DNA of 64,000 nt from Rotaria macrura (taxonomy: Eukaryota > Rotifera > Eurotatoria > Philodinida > Philodinidae). Below the pieces are notes generated by a model. That model worked only from the letters and a program-made list of their open reading frames with translations. It did no database searches and was not told the DNA's origin. The position numbers and the translations under genes are program-made. The first letter of the stretch is position 1, and each line of letters begins with the position of its first letter. The DNA lies in contig OENT01000026.1 in assembly GCA_900239685.1 (NCBI GenBank), forward strand, positions 186,001 through 250,000, written 5' to 3'. Of the stretch, positions 46,638-58,654 are shown piece by piece.

Positions 46638-47894
46638 ATGGTCTTCAAGCAAGCTATTTATATAGTTGCAGCACGTCGTACACCATTTGGTACATATGGT
46701 GGTAAATTAAAAGATTACACAGCTACACATTTGCAAGATATTGCTAACCGTGCTGCTCTTAAACAAGCTAATTTATCACCTGAAGCTGTTGATAGTACAA
46801 TTGTTGGAAATGTGATGCATTCATCGGCGGATGCGGCTTACATTGCTCGTCACGCCGCGTTACGTTCTGGTGTACCAATGCATGTTCCTGCCTTGACCGT
46901 CAATCGTCTATGTGGATCAGGTTTTCAATCGATTGTAACTGGTGGACAAGAAATTGAATTAGGTGATTCAAATGTTGTACTATGTGGTGGCGCAGAAAAT
47001 ATGTCACAAGCTCCATATGCAGTGCGAAATATTCGATTTGGAACAAAGCTGGGACAAGATTTAAAACTCGAAGATACTCTTTGGCAAGGTCTAACTGATG
47101 AACATATTAAAACACCGATGGGCATTACAGGTAATCGAACGAAATAATCATAAGTTAAGATTTTTATGGTCTTTCTTGTTGTAACTTTAGCGGAAAATTT
47201 AGCAAAAAAGTATAATATTACACGACTAGATGCCGATCAATTTGCATTACAATCTCAACAACGATGGAAAAATGCAAATGATCAAGGTTTTTTCAAAGAT
47301 GAAATCGAACCAATAAAAACAAAAGGGAAAAAAGGAGCTGAAGAGATCTTTGATACAGATGAACATCCACGCCCACAATCGACCATAGAACAACTGTCAA
47401 AATTACCAGCTGTATTCATTAAAGATAAAGGAACAGTTTCAGCCGGCAATGCCAGTGGTATATGTGATGGTGCTGGTGCTGTTATTGTTTGTAGCGAAGA
47501 AGCCTTGAAGAAGTATAATCTCAAGCCATTAGCTCGCTTAGTTGCGTATCATGTCAGTGGGGTTGATCCATCAATTATGGGCTTTGGTCCAGTACCAGCA
47601 ATTGAAAATTTATTAAGAAAATCACAAAAAAAATTGTCTGACATTGATTTATTTGATATAAATGAGGCATTTGCACCACAATTTCTTGCTTGTCAAAAGT
47701 CTTTGAAATTACCCAATGAAAAGACTAATGTCAATGGAGGTGCAATTGCTCTTGGTCATCCATTAGGTGCTTCAGGCACGCGGATAACAGCAAATCTTGT
47801 ATATGAATTAAAACGACGACAAGGAAAATATGCTGTAGGTGCAGCTTGCATAGGTGGTGGTCAAGGTATATCATTATTAATTCAAAGCGTTTAA
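46638..47894 (+). CDS. ACAA2: 3-ketoacyl-CoA thiolase, mitochondrial type
   Basis: Exons 46638-47130 and 47191-47894 with a 60-nt intron give 398 residues, matching the roughly 397 of ACAA2. It catalyses the last step of fatty-acid beta-oxidation, cleaving 3-ketoacyl-CoA with CoA to acetyl-CoA and a shortened acyl-CoA. Catalytic residues are in place: Cys92 in NRLCGSGFQS, His354 in GHPLGASG, and Cys384 in CIGGGQG. NEAFAPQ is also intact. Similarity to animal ACAA2 is high throughout, including TPFGTYGGKLKD near the N-terminus and VDPSIMGFGPVPAI. There is no obvious cleavable presequence, as in vertebrate ACAA2, whose import signal is retained. It lies 189 bases upstream of METTL16 on the same strand. 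Confidence 0.95.
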
Positions 47895-47951
47895 GTCGTT
47901 CGTTTTTTTTCTAATGTAGTCTTTGAATCTTTTTATGAAAAAGACGCCATA

Positions 47952-47957
47952 AATAAA
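47952..47957 (+). terminator. Poly(A) signal AATAAA of the thiolase gene
   Basis: AATAAA 57 bases after the thiolase stop codon and 127 bases before the METTL16 start codon. Confidence 0.5.
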
Positions 47958-48083
47958 AAGATTTTCCTCTATCGATAGTTTACTCATTTCAGAAAAGAAT
48001 AAAATCTTTGAAAATATTAAATAAGATGTATTCACAAGATGTTAACTGATAAAGAATTAATGTCAAAGAATCGTCTCTTTTAG

Positions 48084-51000
48084 ATGTCATTCAATGAATA
48101 CATGCATGTACGAAATCGTTATCGAACGAATCCTCTTGATTTTAGACAACTTGCTGAAACACAACCAATCTTGAAATCTTTTCTGATTGAAAAAACGAGT
48201 GGTGGTGTAACACTTGATTTTCGTGATCCGAATGCTGTTCGAGCTTTAACAATAGCAACAGCCAAAGAAGATTTTAATTTAAATTTAGAACTTAGCTTAG
48301 GTAGAAGGATTGTCTCTACTTTGTATTGATTCACAATAATTTTTTATCACACGTATAGATAGATTAATACCGAGAATTCCACAAAAACTAAATTATCTTC
48401 ATTGGATTGAAGATTTATTAGAATGCAAAACTGATGCCATTGGAATCGATATCGGTAATTTAAAAGAAAATGAACCTTGTCAAGAAAAAAATGATCAGAT
48501 TTATTTTATTCTTAAGGTTGTGGCTGTTCATGCATTCATGCTCTTCTAGCTATTCGTATGAATCCTCAATGGAAAATGTTTGCATCGGAAATAGATCCAT
48601 TTAATTATCGTATGGCCGTGAAAAATGTTGCCGAGAATGGATTGCAAGATCGAATTCATGGTAAAAATGAAAAGAAGTCAATAATTAATTGTTGTTTTGT
48701 ACAATACGATCATCTAAAATGACTGTTGAATTACATAGAGTGATAATTAGCACCTTGACAAACATTTTTAGTCAAAGATCGTTACGAATTGTGGGGAAAT
48801 ATAGTCAACATCTATCACCAATGCTGATAGACACTAGGCAGAGATCATCGTAGATCATGATAGGCGTGGTTGATATACCATCAAAGATCATATAAATGTA
48901 TCAATAAGAATTGTTTCTATTATAAAAAAAAATTTATTCGCGTATTTCTTTAGGCTACAGTAAAAAGTAAGATAAAGTAATAACTTTAAGAGTAAACATA
49001 ATAAATCTATATCTTTGTGTTGTGCAAGATGAACTTGGTCGTATTGCACAGTTCTATGTCATTAGATTTGAAGTTTGAAGTATTTTTTTTTTGTATGAAA
49101 AAAACTTTATATTTAGTAATATTAATGAACTCATCGGCATTACTGGATGGTTTAATTGATCAAACACAGCATTATGATTTTCTTATGTGTAATCCACCAT
49201 TTTTTTCTGACACACTTGAGTGTCAAGGTTTAACGAATAGTCGAAAATCTGATCGTCCATCGGCTAACTCAATTAACACAGCTGCTAATATTGAATCAAT
49301 CTTTGATCAAGGTGGTGAAGTTCAATTTGTTAAACGTATGATTGATGAAAGTCGATCATATGCCACTAATGTCAGGTAGAAATCCTTGTTTAGTAAGTTT
49401 TTTTCATTAAGAATAAAATTTACATATTGAAAAGGATTTCTTTTCAGAGTTTTTACGACTCAGTTGGGTAAAAAGTCAAGTGTGAAAGAAATTCTAAAAT
49501 TTTTACAAGATATTCGTCATATTGATACCGAACTTTGCCAAGGAAATACAATGCGTTGGGTTGTCGCATGGACATTCGATGAAACATTTCAGTTTTCTGA
49601 ACAATCTCAATCACGAGAAGCATTCAAAGTATTTTTCTAGAAAATTTTCTCAAACGTTGTAACTATTACTGTCTTCCATTTGTCTGTACTATTTTAGAAA
49701 CTGAAGAAAACAGAGACAAGTAGAATGCCGATTAGTGTTCAATTTGAATCAAAATATTCATTTGATTTTATCAAAGATTATCTAGAAAAAAATCTTTTCA
49801 TTGAGCTCAATGTGAGTATCTTTCAGTTTATTTTGACTTGAAACGTACAAAGCAAAATATCATTTATAAAAATTTTATTTCTTGAAGCATTTGAAAGATG
49901 AATTGTTCTATTGTTCTTAACCTTTTACTCCCGAACACGGTTATAAAGGAGACAATGATAAAATAACTATAAAAACAGTCTCATGGCCTACCCAATATAC
50001 CAACAGTATGGACAAATCTGCTAACCAACTTTGCTTTGATGACGTGTATAGTTTGGTCATTGCACTGATCATGGGTAGAGGGCTGCAGGTTACAAGATTT
50101 TTGCAACCTAGACCTGTCGTGCCCTGTAGTTTTTTATAATTGAGAAAAATTCGAACTTTCACATGATTATATTATTCAATTTCATTCAATTTGTTTCAAT
50201 TACAAAACAAAAAGCACTAAATCATTCATTTCGAAAATTTCTTATCATTAAAATATCATTAACAATATCGGGATTTAAAAATTGTCTTCTTTTCTCAAAT
50301 ATTCGACCAGATGAGCTAAAAACACGCGCTAATATAGCTGAACTTGCAGGAATTTTGAATATGAATTATTCATAATGACCGTCTTAAGAATATATGCTAG
50401 AGCATGTTATTGATAGTGCAACATGTCTTTTCCTTTCCGCCGATAAAGTAATTATAATAATGGACAAAAGAATAAAAATAATAAAGCTGAAAATCAGAAA
50501 AATAATATCTGTACAATAGAATTAATTGTAGATGTTCATAAACACAAAAAATATACTACTAAAGCACATATCTATTATTTCTATTGAATGCATTCGCGAC
50601 CAATCTAAAGTGACTTTTTATTCACTATCCGTTTTAGCCTTTTCTTATCAAATAATTCTGGAATGAAGTTGACTACATCTATTACATGATATTAGTTGCA
50701 GGTCACAGGTTACGCTACTGGCATCTTGGAATCTGCCCTGTGAAATTTTTGATAACCTACAGGGCTCTGATCATGGGAGAACGGAGACGGTGGATCGAAT
50801 CGAAAACTTGTAGTTTTTTCGTCTAGTCTGATGGTGTTGATTAGAGGGAAGTAGCATCTAGTTGCTATTATTTGAGCGAAACGAAAAAAGAATAGATGAA
50901 GATATAAAAAGCTGTGTTCGTGAGAACATGTCATTCAGATACACATTTCTCGAAAGTACCTACTTTGTTTCTAAGTAATAGTATTATCAATGAAAGAATT

Positions 51001-52135
51001 TTAGTCAACGGTTAATATTTCATTCTACTTCTAATGAAACATGTTCTACAAAATACTACGCATTATCGGTGCCATTGCTAGCTTTATCTATAAATAGTCG
51101 CTCTAGTGTTCATTCAATATCTCATCATGTCTTATCTACGAAGCTATGGGGAAATTTTCGAAATGCTATTCATTTAAAAATAAACACGTTCATCGATATA
51201 TGTCATACAACGTGTTGCAGATACACATCGTGTTCACAGATAAGAACAAAATTCTAAAATTTTTTAAAATTTTTTCGAATTTTCTGATTTTGTAGATCAT
51301 CTTTTACACAAACAGAACGATGAAAGAATGTAATCATTTTCATCAACCACTTGTGCATAAAGTTTTCTATAGCTATCATAAACAGAACAGTGAATCGATT
51401 GATTTGAATTTTTTTAACAATAATTTTGCCTATGTCTCCGAGGGTTGGCATGCGGGGGGTGAAGAGCTCAGTTTATTTTTTACCTGGTTGAATAATTGAT
51501 ATCGTAGTTATATTATTGAATAAATTATATTTACTTAATAATTTTCTACAAGATGAATCATTTTTCTGAATATTCAAAATTACTCATTTCAGCAAGAGTT
51601 CATTTTTCAGTTATGTTTTTCATATTTTCGTTCCCTAGCTTGATAATTTTAAATGAGAGAAAAAGAGAAGTTAACAAAAGTTAACATTTTTATACTGCAT
51701 TGAAGAATACGTAATCACGATAAGAATCGTTTCTCTACGTACGCCGATGGTTTTGTCTGTGTTTTTGATATTCATTCGACTTTTTCTTTGCATAGAAACG
51801 AAGCCCTTCAAAAAACTCATTTGTTTTTTTAGTTAAAGTGGACGAGCCTTAGCTCGTACGCTTGGATATTCGATGCATATGAAAATCTATGGTCTCATCA
51901 ACGTCATCGTCGACGCCATCAAACTGATGAGCAACCTCCATCAAAACGTCTTAAGCCTAATGAGGAGCAAGCAAATAAAATATGCGGGATTCAAGCACGT
52001 CTAGATGAACATGAAGGTGTTTGTAGTCTGTATCTTTTATTCGTCGATGGAAAAAATGCAGACTCAGCGAATCAAATTGGTCAATATATTAAGAATCAAT
52101 TTCCAAAATATTGTCAGTCGTGTGCAAATATATAA
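48084..52135 (+). CDS. METTL16: RNA N6-adenosine methyltransferase METTL16, 7 exons
   Basis: Exons 48084-48300, 48359-48454, 48517-48660, 49117-49375, 49448-49628, 49698-49811 and 51833-52135 join in frame to 437 residues. METTL16 methylates the U6 snRNA and certain hairpins; in vertebrates it tunes MAT2A mRNA. Seen here: the N-terminal RNA-binding part (MHVRNRYRTNP...DPNAVRALT), the SAM-binding GIDIGCGCSCI (about 102-111), and catalytic NPPF at 178-181. After it come GGEVQFVKRMI, LGKKSS and CQGNTMRW, all as in animal METTL16. The last exon carries AYENLWSHQRHRRRRH and LLFVDGKNADSANQIGQYIK, which resemble the vertebrate C-terminal (VCR) region in shortened form. It is separated by a 2-kb intron, unusual here. 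ATG directly follows CTCTTTTAG. Confidence 0.92.
49812..51832 (+). other. Long METTL16 intron 6
   Basis: 2,021 bases, against 57-72 bases for three other introns of this gene (another is 456). It begins GTGAGT and ends TTTTTTTAG. Patches around 49900-50130 and 50690-50790 share GATCATGGG and GCAGGT/ACAGG words and may be parts of a decayed insertion. No separate gene is apparent inside. Confidence 0.5.
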
Positions 52136-52205
52136 ACAGTCGAATAGATAACGTGATATGAAAATTGAAGTTCTCTTTCTCTTGATGCATACATATATAT
52201 TTTGA

Positions 52206-52211
52206 AATAAA
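52206..52211 (+). terminator. Poly(A) signal AATAAA of METTL16
   Basis: AATAAA about 70 bases after the METTL16 stop codon. Confidence 0.5.
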
Positions 52212-53436
52212 AATATCTTCCTTGCAATCGATATTAATTTAATTGTGATGTTGTTTCATAGATTTTTAAATGAAAGACCGATATTCTATGCTATAGCTCA
52301 CCTGAGCAATCGCATAAAACTAATGACAAAATATCATTTATGTCTATGTAAAATTTTTTATTTGCGGCAGCCGTTTGGCATATTCCTTTTTATCCTTACT
52401 TATAGGCAACAATTCAGCAAAAATGTTTTTTTTCTTTCTGGATATTTTTCGCGTACCTTCTGCGTAGCTACTACCTCACTCTCTTGACTTCGTCATTGTG
52501 CTACGATGAGAACGAGAAGAAACGCGAAGAAAAACAATGATTGGTAAACATTTTGCGCATATGACAGAACAGGTTTAACGAAGAATACAAAAATAAAATT
52601 ATTCACAATTTTTTACATAACTGCTTTTTCTCCTAATGATTTCTAGATAAAAAAAATCGAATTGACTGACTTTAACATTATGAGAACTCATGTATTCGAC
52701 GCGAAAGTAAGGTATGTAAAGAAACGTTTTTCTGGTTGTTTCATCATCTGTTTTCTAATTTTATGGTCGATTGCTTTTATAACAAATGTGTTAATGGTCG
52801 ATATAAAAAAATGAGAAGGGCCACAACGATTATGGCAGCACAAAAAAAAATTTGCTATGATGAGGGGAGGAGATCGTAGTAAAATATTTCTTTCTTATTC
52901 GCATTTTTTTAGTAGACGAAGAATTGCAAAGGAAAGACGATGGCAACAGCGACTATTCCAATCTAGTTTCTTTTTTCTTCATTCTTTGTCTCTCTGTTGG
53001 ATTTCTGACTACTGCTGCATAGCACACATGCATATGAATACGAATATATTTTCTCTGACTGCACAATAATAGTAAAACATTATTGAGCGACGATGACGAA
53101 AAATAAGTACTCATTTCCCACTTTCTCTCTCTCTCTCTCTCTCTGCCTCTTTTCCACATCTCGATAGACATTTTATTATCGCTCAATTTGACATAGACAC
53201 GAACATCCATGGAGAGTAATCATCTGTTACAATCTTTTATTGTGTAATAAAGACATTTTTTCTGTGTGAGTATGTGCAGATAGTTTAAATTCTATTGAAT
53301 GACAAAGCAAAAGATACATTTGTAGTTTGACATGACATGAAAATTCGATTTTATCACGTTTTGTTGTAATTAGACCTTTTGGTATTATTTATCTATGATT
53401 CTATTTAGAAGCAAAATATTCAAGTGAACTTTTACA
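52212..53436. other. Intergenic region with CT microsatellite
   Basis: No gene supported. A (CT)n run lies at 53124-53144. Acceptor-like CTATTTAG ends at 53408, 28 bases before the next start codon. Confidence 0.4.
53124..53144 (+). repeat. (CT)n microsatellite
   Basis: About ten uninterrupted CT units. Confidence 0.85.
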
Positions 53437-56400
53437 ATGCCATCTTCGGTACCATTAACAGATTCATTTATGAACAGCCCATTAATAAATACAATAATTG
53501 CCTATGTAGCTCAAATGCAAGAAAGAAAATCATTCACAAAAAAAGGATTTCATTCTTTCAGACAATACACTTTCATGACGATTGGTTTTCTTGTTGTGCT
53601 GCATTGTTTAACGTATATTCCAATATTGTTCTTATGGATTGTGAAATTAGCATCCCAATTGTTATTTCAAACAGTTTCAACTATTTTTTGGCTTCCTTTA
53701 AGGACTGCTCGCTTTTTTATACCAAAAACAATTGATTATGATATTTTATTTCCATTGTTTTGGTTGTGTTCAATAGCATCATTCTATATATCGAAATTTT
53801 CTCATCAAAACATTTGTCAATTTCATGATCAGTACTTAGTTCGACGCTATAAAATTTTTCCGTACGATCAAACGAATCGCGATGATATAAAGCGATATAT
53901 ATTCATGGTAACATTTGTCGGGATTCTTCTTCTTCAATGTGTGTTTATTCTGATGCCTATTGCTTCGTCGATTCGACATCATAATCAGAACACTGAGGTA
54001 TGTTGTTTTACAGAAAAGAGAGAAAATTCTCGACTCCAACACTTGAAATGTGTTTATTTTTTCTAAGGCATATATTATTAATAAACCAATAAGTAATATT
54101 GAAAGTTCGAATTTTAAACGCAATGTAAAAGAAACAACTGAAACCATAACTGACAATATATACAAACATGTTATTGATGCATTCAAAGATGATCGTGAAA
54201 TATCTCCTAATAAAAAGCGTTCACCATTGATTAATGATGAAGACACATTAACAGGAACTAAAAATCGAATAAATAACTTGGAAGATGAAAGTAAGCGCAA
54301 AGATTTCGACGACGAAAATAAAAGTTCACTATTTCAACGTTGGATTGTTGAACATCTTAAAGCCCTATTTCAGCAGAGGGAAGACGATCAGAATGAAGAC
54401 TTATATATTGCAATTCAAGAAGAGAATAATTATGAAGATAATAATGAGGAGGAGACAATTGATTTACACTCCTCCTCAACGATTACTTCAGATTCTGATG
54501 AAACTGATGATGAATATAACGAGAATGACGATCGAGAAGAAGACTCAATTACTATCAAACGAACTTTACAACGTGAAGGTATAGTTGAAAACCTTGGTCG
54601 AAAATTAGCTGAGAATGCAAAAAGCAAAGTTCGTATAATTGTTGACGATTTCCATCCATTGTAAAATATTTTTATTAGATGTCTTCTTCAATTAAAGAAG
54701 ATGGTGATGGCGATGTCGATGATAATAATGATTATTTATTATTAGAAGAAAGTGTAAAAAAACCAATCGAAACAACTAAACATAGTCGAGCAAAAGTTGC
54801 TGAAAAGGTTTGTATAGTGAATTCTAATAAAAATGAAAACTAGTTTGAGATTCGTATATTTTCTTCAAATAGCATTGATTGTATTATAATAATAACAAAC
54901 AGATTAAACCTGAGGCAATACCCCTAAGAATGCTTGGTGTAATTTTCTGTCATGGCAGTCAGTCAGTCCGAGTCAGACTTAAGAACTGTAATTAGACTTA
55001 TGTCTCATACTGATAGCTAAGTGGGTTATTCTTTAGTCATTTTGTCCCAGAACAGTCGAATCAGACTCTTAATCAATCATGGCTGTCTCTTATGTCAAAG
55101 GCGCAACGATTTGACAGTCATAATTCATTAGAATAGAATTCTTCAGCATTTATTTTCCTATGGTTTTCTATTTTGATTTCTTTCATCAAACAAAAAGCTT
55201 ATCAAATCACAACACATCCGTAAAATACACTTTGAACACTTGCCATGGTCTACTATCAAAGAAGAATACTCATGAGAAAACTGTTAAGAGTAATTTCTCG
55301 CTTTTTGATGCTCATATTGCAGGCGTTATAGAGATGAGCTGTAGGTTAGAAAAAAAACTTGAAATATTTTGGTCCGAATGTTTTTAGATTACCATTTTCC
55401 ACTAGTTTGATGAGTTGTGACAAGGAAATTACATAAGTATCAGATAAAAAAAATTATTACTTCAAAAATTTGTTCATATTTTTATCTAGCTATTTGTCGA
55501 ATATCAACCTTCTGAGTCTACTATGAAAAATAAGACTTACTTGAGAATGTAATATTTCAAGAACACGGCTTCTATGATTGGTTCAAAGTTCAAGCGTATT
55601 CTAAGAATTACTGGTAACCTAGTAAAATGATCATCGCTCAAAAAGAACGACTCAGGGGAATCTATTCATTTTTCATATAATTCTAGTCTAAAGATCATAG
55701 AACTATGTTCACAAGTTCACGTAAAACATGCATGCATCCTATCGAGTGGTTTTTCAATCATTCATTTTGAATGTAAACCAGTATAGAGAAAATTTTATGT
55801 GATGTATTGATTCGAACAAAATTTTAGCCTTGTTAAAGATCTCTTAATCGAAATGTGAATATTTTTCTAATAACTATTCGATGAAATTTTCTAAGATTTA
55901 CACTACATCTAGATAAAAAAATGAACCTCCTCAAAGATTTTTTCTAAGGAAAACAAGCAACGAAGGTTAGTGAGCTCTTTTTGAAATGTTACCGACTATG
56001 ACTAAATTAACATAGAAAATAAACCGTTTATCTAGCACAATAGTTATTATATATAGACATGATTGATTAATCATAGAAGTCATTTGGTTCATACAATACA
56101 TTCGCTGTATATGCCTCGTGTGTCTCGATGAAACTTTGACTCCAAGTTTTAATTAGAAACTTCATAGAAATATCTCAAAATGTTTTAATTATCATCTCAT
56201 TTAGTTTTCGATAGTAGTCTATAGCTTGTTAAAAATGTTTATAAGAACAAGGTGAGTTATTTATACGATGCTGATTCTGATTAACATATTGTAATAAAAA
56301 TAATTTTCCAAATAGAACAAAATCTTCGTAGATAAATCTAATTCTAAGTTTTCCGTTTGCTAAATCATCGACGAGAGAACACTTTGATTTTTTATATTAA

Positions 56401-58125
56401 ACTTGAAGACCTCCGAGATATATTTGCAAATAGAATAAGCACATATTTGAACATCATTCTATTTAGCTTTCTTCGTCGACTGTCGATCTTGACAAAGAGT
56501 CAGGTTATGAATCTGACGAAAAAGACAATGAAGAAGAGAAAAAATCCTTTAAATTAATTGAGAAGCTTAAAATAACATTAGCAACATCGGTTGAGAAAGC
56601 CAAGAACGTGGTTGCAGCCATAGAAAACAAGGTTAGATTATAACATCTTCTTAATGTTTAGTTGATAGAAGTGTTTATTCAGATTAGTTTTTCAACAAAT
56701 AATAAAAAGCAAGAGCAATCAACAAACATAGCCGAACAAATTCAAGACCGTTCAGCTAAATCAACTAGACAAAAAGTTAAAATTTTTAAAATTTAACATT
56801 ATATTGAACACTTTCATTTTTACTAGATATCAACAAACGTGGATGATTTTGAGCAAGCATCGAGTAATGCTGCGAAATCTACTGAAGAATTTATTTCAGC
56901 GGATTTCGACATATCTGACTTTGACAATGATGAAACTGATTCAGTAATTGCTTTGCTTATGTTTTTCAACCAAAAAACTCTTTTCTTCTTCAGAGAGAGA
57001 AAATCGAAGACGATGATGAAACAAACCTGGATAAGATGGTTGTTGAATCATTAAAAAGGAAATCTTCTCATACTAAACACGTCGTTCAAACAAAAGCTAA
57101 GCATGTGTGTATATTGAACGATTTATAATTTGTTTTTAAATTAGTTTCTTTAGTCAAAAGTAACTGGCGATAACGACTTAAAGTCATTAAAAACGAAAAA
57201 GCAAAATTCAACAATTTCAAAAGAAAGGAAAACAGACACATTGAAATCGCCAAATAAAATCTTACACAGAAAACATTCACGACATGAAAAGAAAAAGAGA
57301 AAGAATCTTGTACGAGACAAAGCAAAGTCACAATTACAGATTAAAAGAAAACTAAATGGTTACTTTGATGAGCCATGGAACGTCTGGCACTTAACTAAAC
57401 GAAAAATTTCACAAATATTCACTTTATCGACACAGCATGCGCGCCATTTACCTCGTTATAATACCACATCACTTTATACGGCATACACTGATCTTAAATG
57501 TTCTGATTATACAAAACAATCATATTGTTATCGATTAATCAATCGTAGAAATCTTCATTTTCTTGATACATATCGTCATCATTCACCATTTCCTATTTAT
57601 TTATCAATATTAAAATCTAATGGACCCAAGTGCTATCGATATTATCCGGATTCCACATGCGCTTTAGTGTTGAAATCACCAACTCGCAGTTTTATAACAC
57701 AGTTATATCGTTTTCTTCGATTCTGGACTATTATTGGTATATTAGCTATTATTTTAGCAGCTATATACACAGTTTTAACAGATCGAAAACAAAGTCATTT
57801 TTCACTATTTCATCATCAGGAAGATTCTGATCGATCATCAAAGAATAAACAAAGAACAACAATGTCAAATAGAAACGATTTATCAAGATCAGCAACAGCT
57901 ACAAAACAAGGATTCACATCATCTATTAATCAACAAACAGTTTCATCAAATACTTACACTCATCCTTTAGACCAGAACATTGAAAAAACACTTTTTTTGT
58001 GGCTTCAAGATGAAAAAAATGATGGCTTTAGAAATCTAAGTGAAACATGTCGAATGGCTATTAACAATACATTCGTAAAAAGATTTGTAAGTTTTACAAT
58101 GCTAACTTTCTATGCCTTCTATTGA
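53437..58125 (+). CDS. Multi-span membrane protein of unknown family, 8 exons
   Basis: Exons 53437-53997, 54068-54628, 54679-54807, 56467-56631, 56683-56775, 56827-56943, 56994-57104 and 57154-58125 join in frame (all phase 0) to about 902 residues. Residues 45-180 hold about four hydrophobic spans. A long hydrophilic middle (about 190-650) alternates acidic runs (SDSDETDDEY, EEEKK) with Lys-rich stretches. A single span (WTIIGILAIILAAIYTVL) lies near 770-788, followed by a Ser/Thr-rich tail. Most introns are 49-70 nt; intron 3 is 1,659 nt and holds a repeat. I do not recognise the family. The 3' end is unsure: a strong donor GTAAGT at 58087 may splice onward in frame into the next gene. No poly(A) signal is evident after 58125. 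Confidence 0.65.
54900..55140. repeat. GTCAGACT/AGTCTGAC-rich block within an intron
   Basis: Words such as CAGTCAGTCAGTCCGAGTCAG, AGACTTA and CAGTCGAATCAGACTC recur on both strands over about 240 bases inside intron 3 of the multi-span gene. It is the same kind of self-complementary motif enrichment as at the left end. Terminal repeats could not be fixed. Confidence 0.4.
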
Positions 58126-58324
58126 ATATTAGCCTTGACGCTATACAATATTACTCTCCTCTCAGAAAGACATATCCATCGATTTAGTAAACTGTCAGTA
58201 AAGCTGTTTCTTTTTTCTTCTTGATGACGTCTCGCATTTTGTTTGTTTTCTTCTCGTCAGTGACGTCCTGACGAGTTGTTTTTTACCAGGCGAGAAAGAA
58301 AAAGATTTTTATCATATACATAAG

Positions 58325-58338
58325 ACACACGCACACAT

Positions 58339-58373
<35 letters not shown>
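58325..58373 (+). repeat. (CA)n(TA)n compound microsatellite
   Basis: A CACACA run followed directly by a TATATA run in the spacer between the two right-hand membrane-protein genes. Confidence 0.85.
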
Positions 58374-58384
<11 letters not shown>

Positions 58385-58654
58385 AGTGGATCTAGCATTT
58401 GTTCGTTTCCGAGAAGCACCGTTTACACATCATATCTGTGCAAATTTTTCTTCTATCTCTCTTCTTCTCTCGCATTTTTCCGTTGCTTTCTGCATTATTC
58501 TCCACGACAAAATACGCGCGAATACACTTGGAAAGATGAAAAAAAAAATGCCGAACGATAGCAACACCACATTGATGATGATTGAGTTTCTTTTGCCGAG
58601 TGTGTATGAGTATGCTATATGCAAGATCATAGCAATACCCTACAGTTATTCACA

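Noticed and set aside
53836..54300. 154-codon minus-strand frame
   Set aside because: It is antisense to two well-supported exons of the multi-span gene.
54629..54678. Exon 2 of the multi-span gene reading to the stop at 54664, with an 18-nt intron
   Set aside because: An 18-nt intron is too short and gives a frameshift into a stop. A 50-nt intron beginning GTTCGT at 54629 keeps frame and matches the lengths of neighbouring introns.
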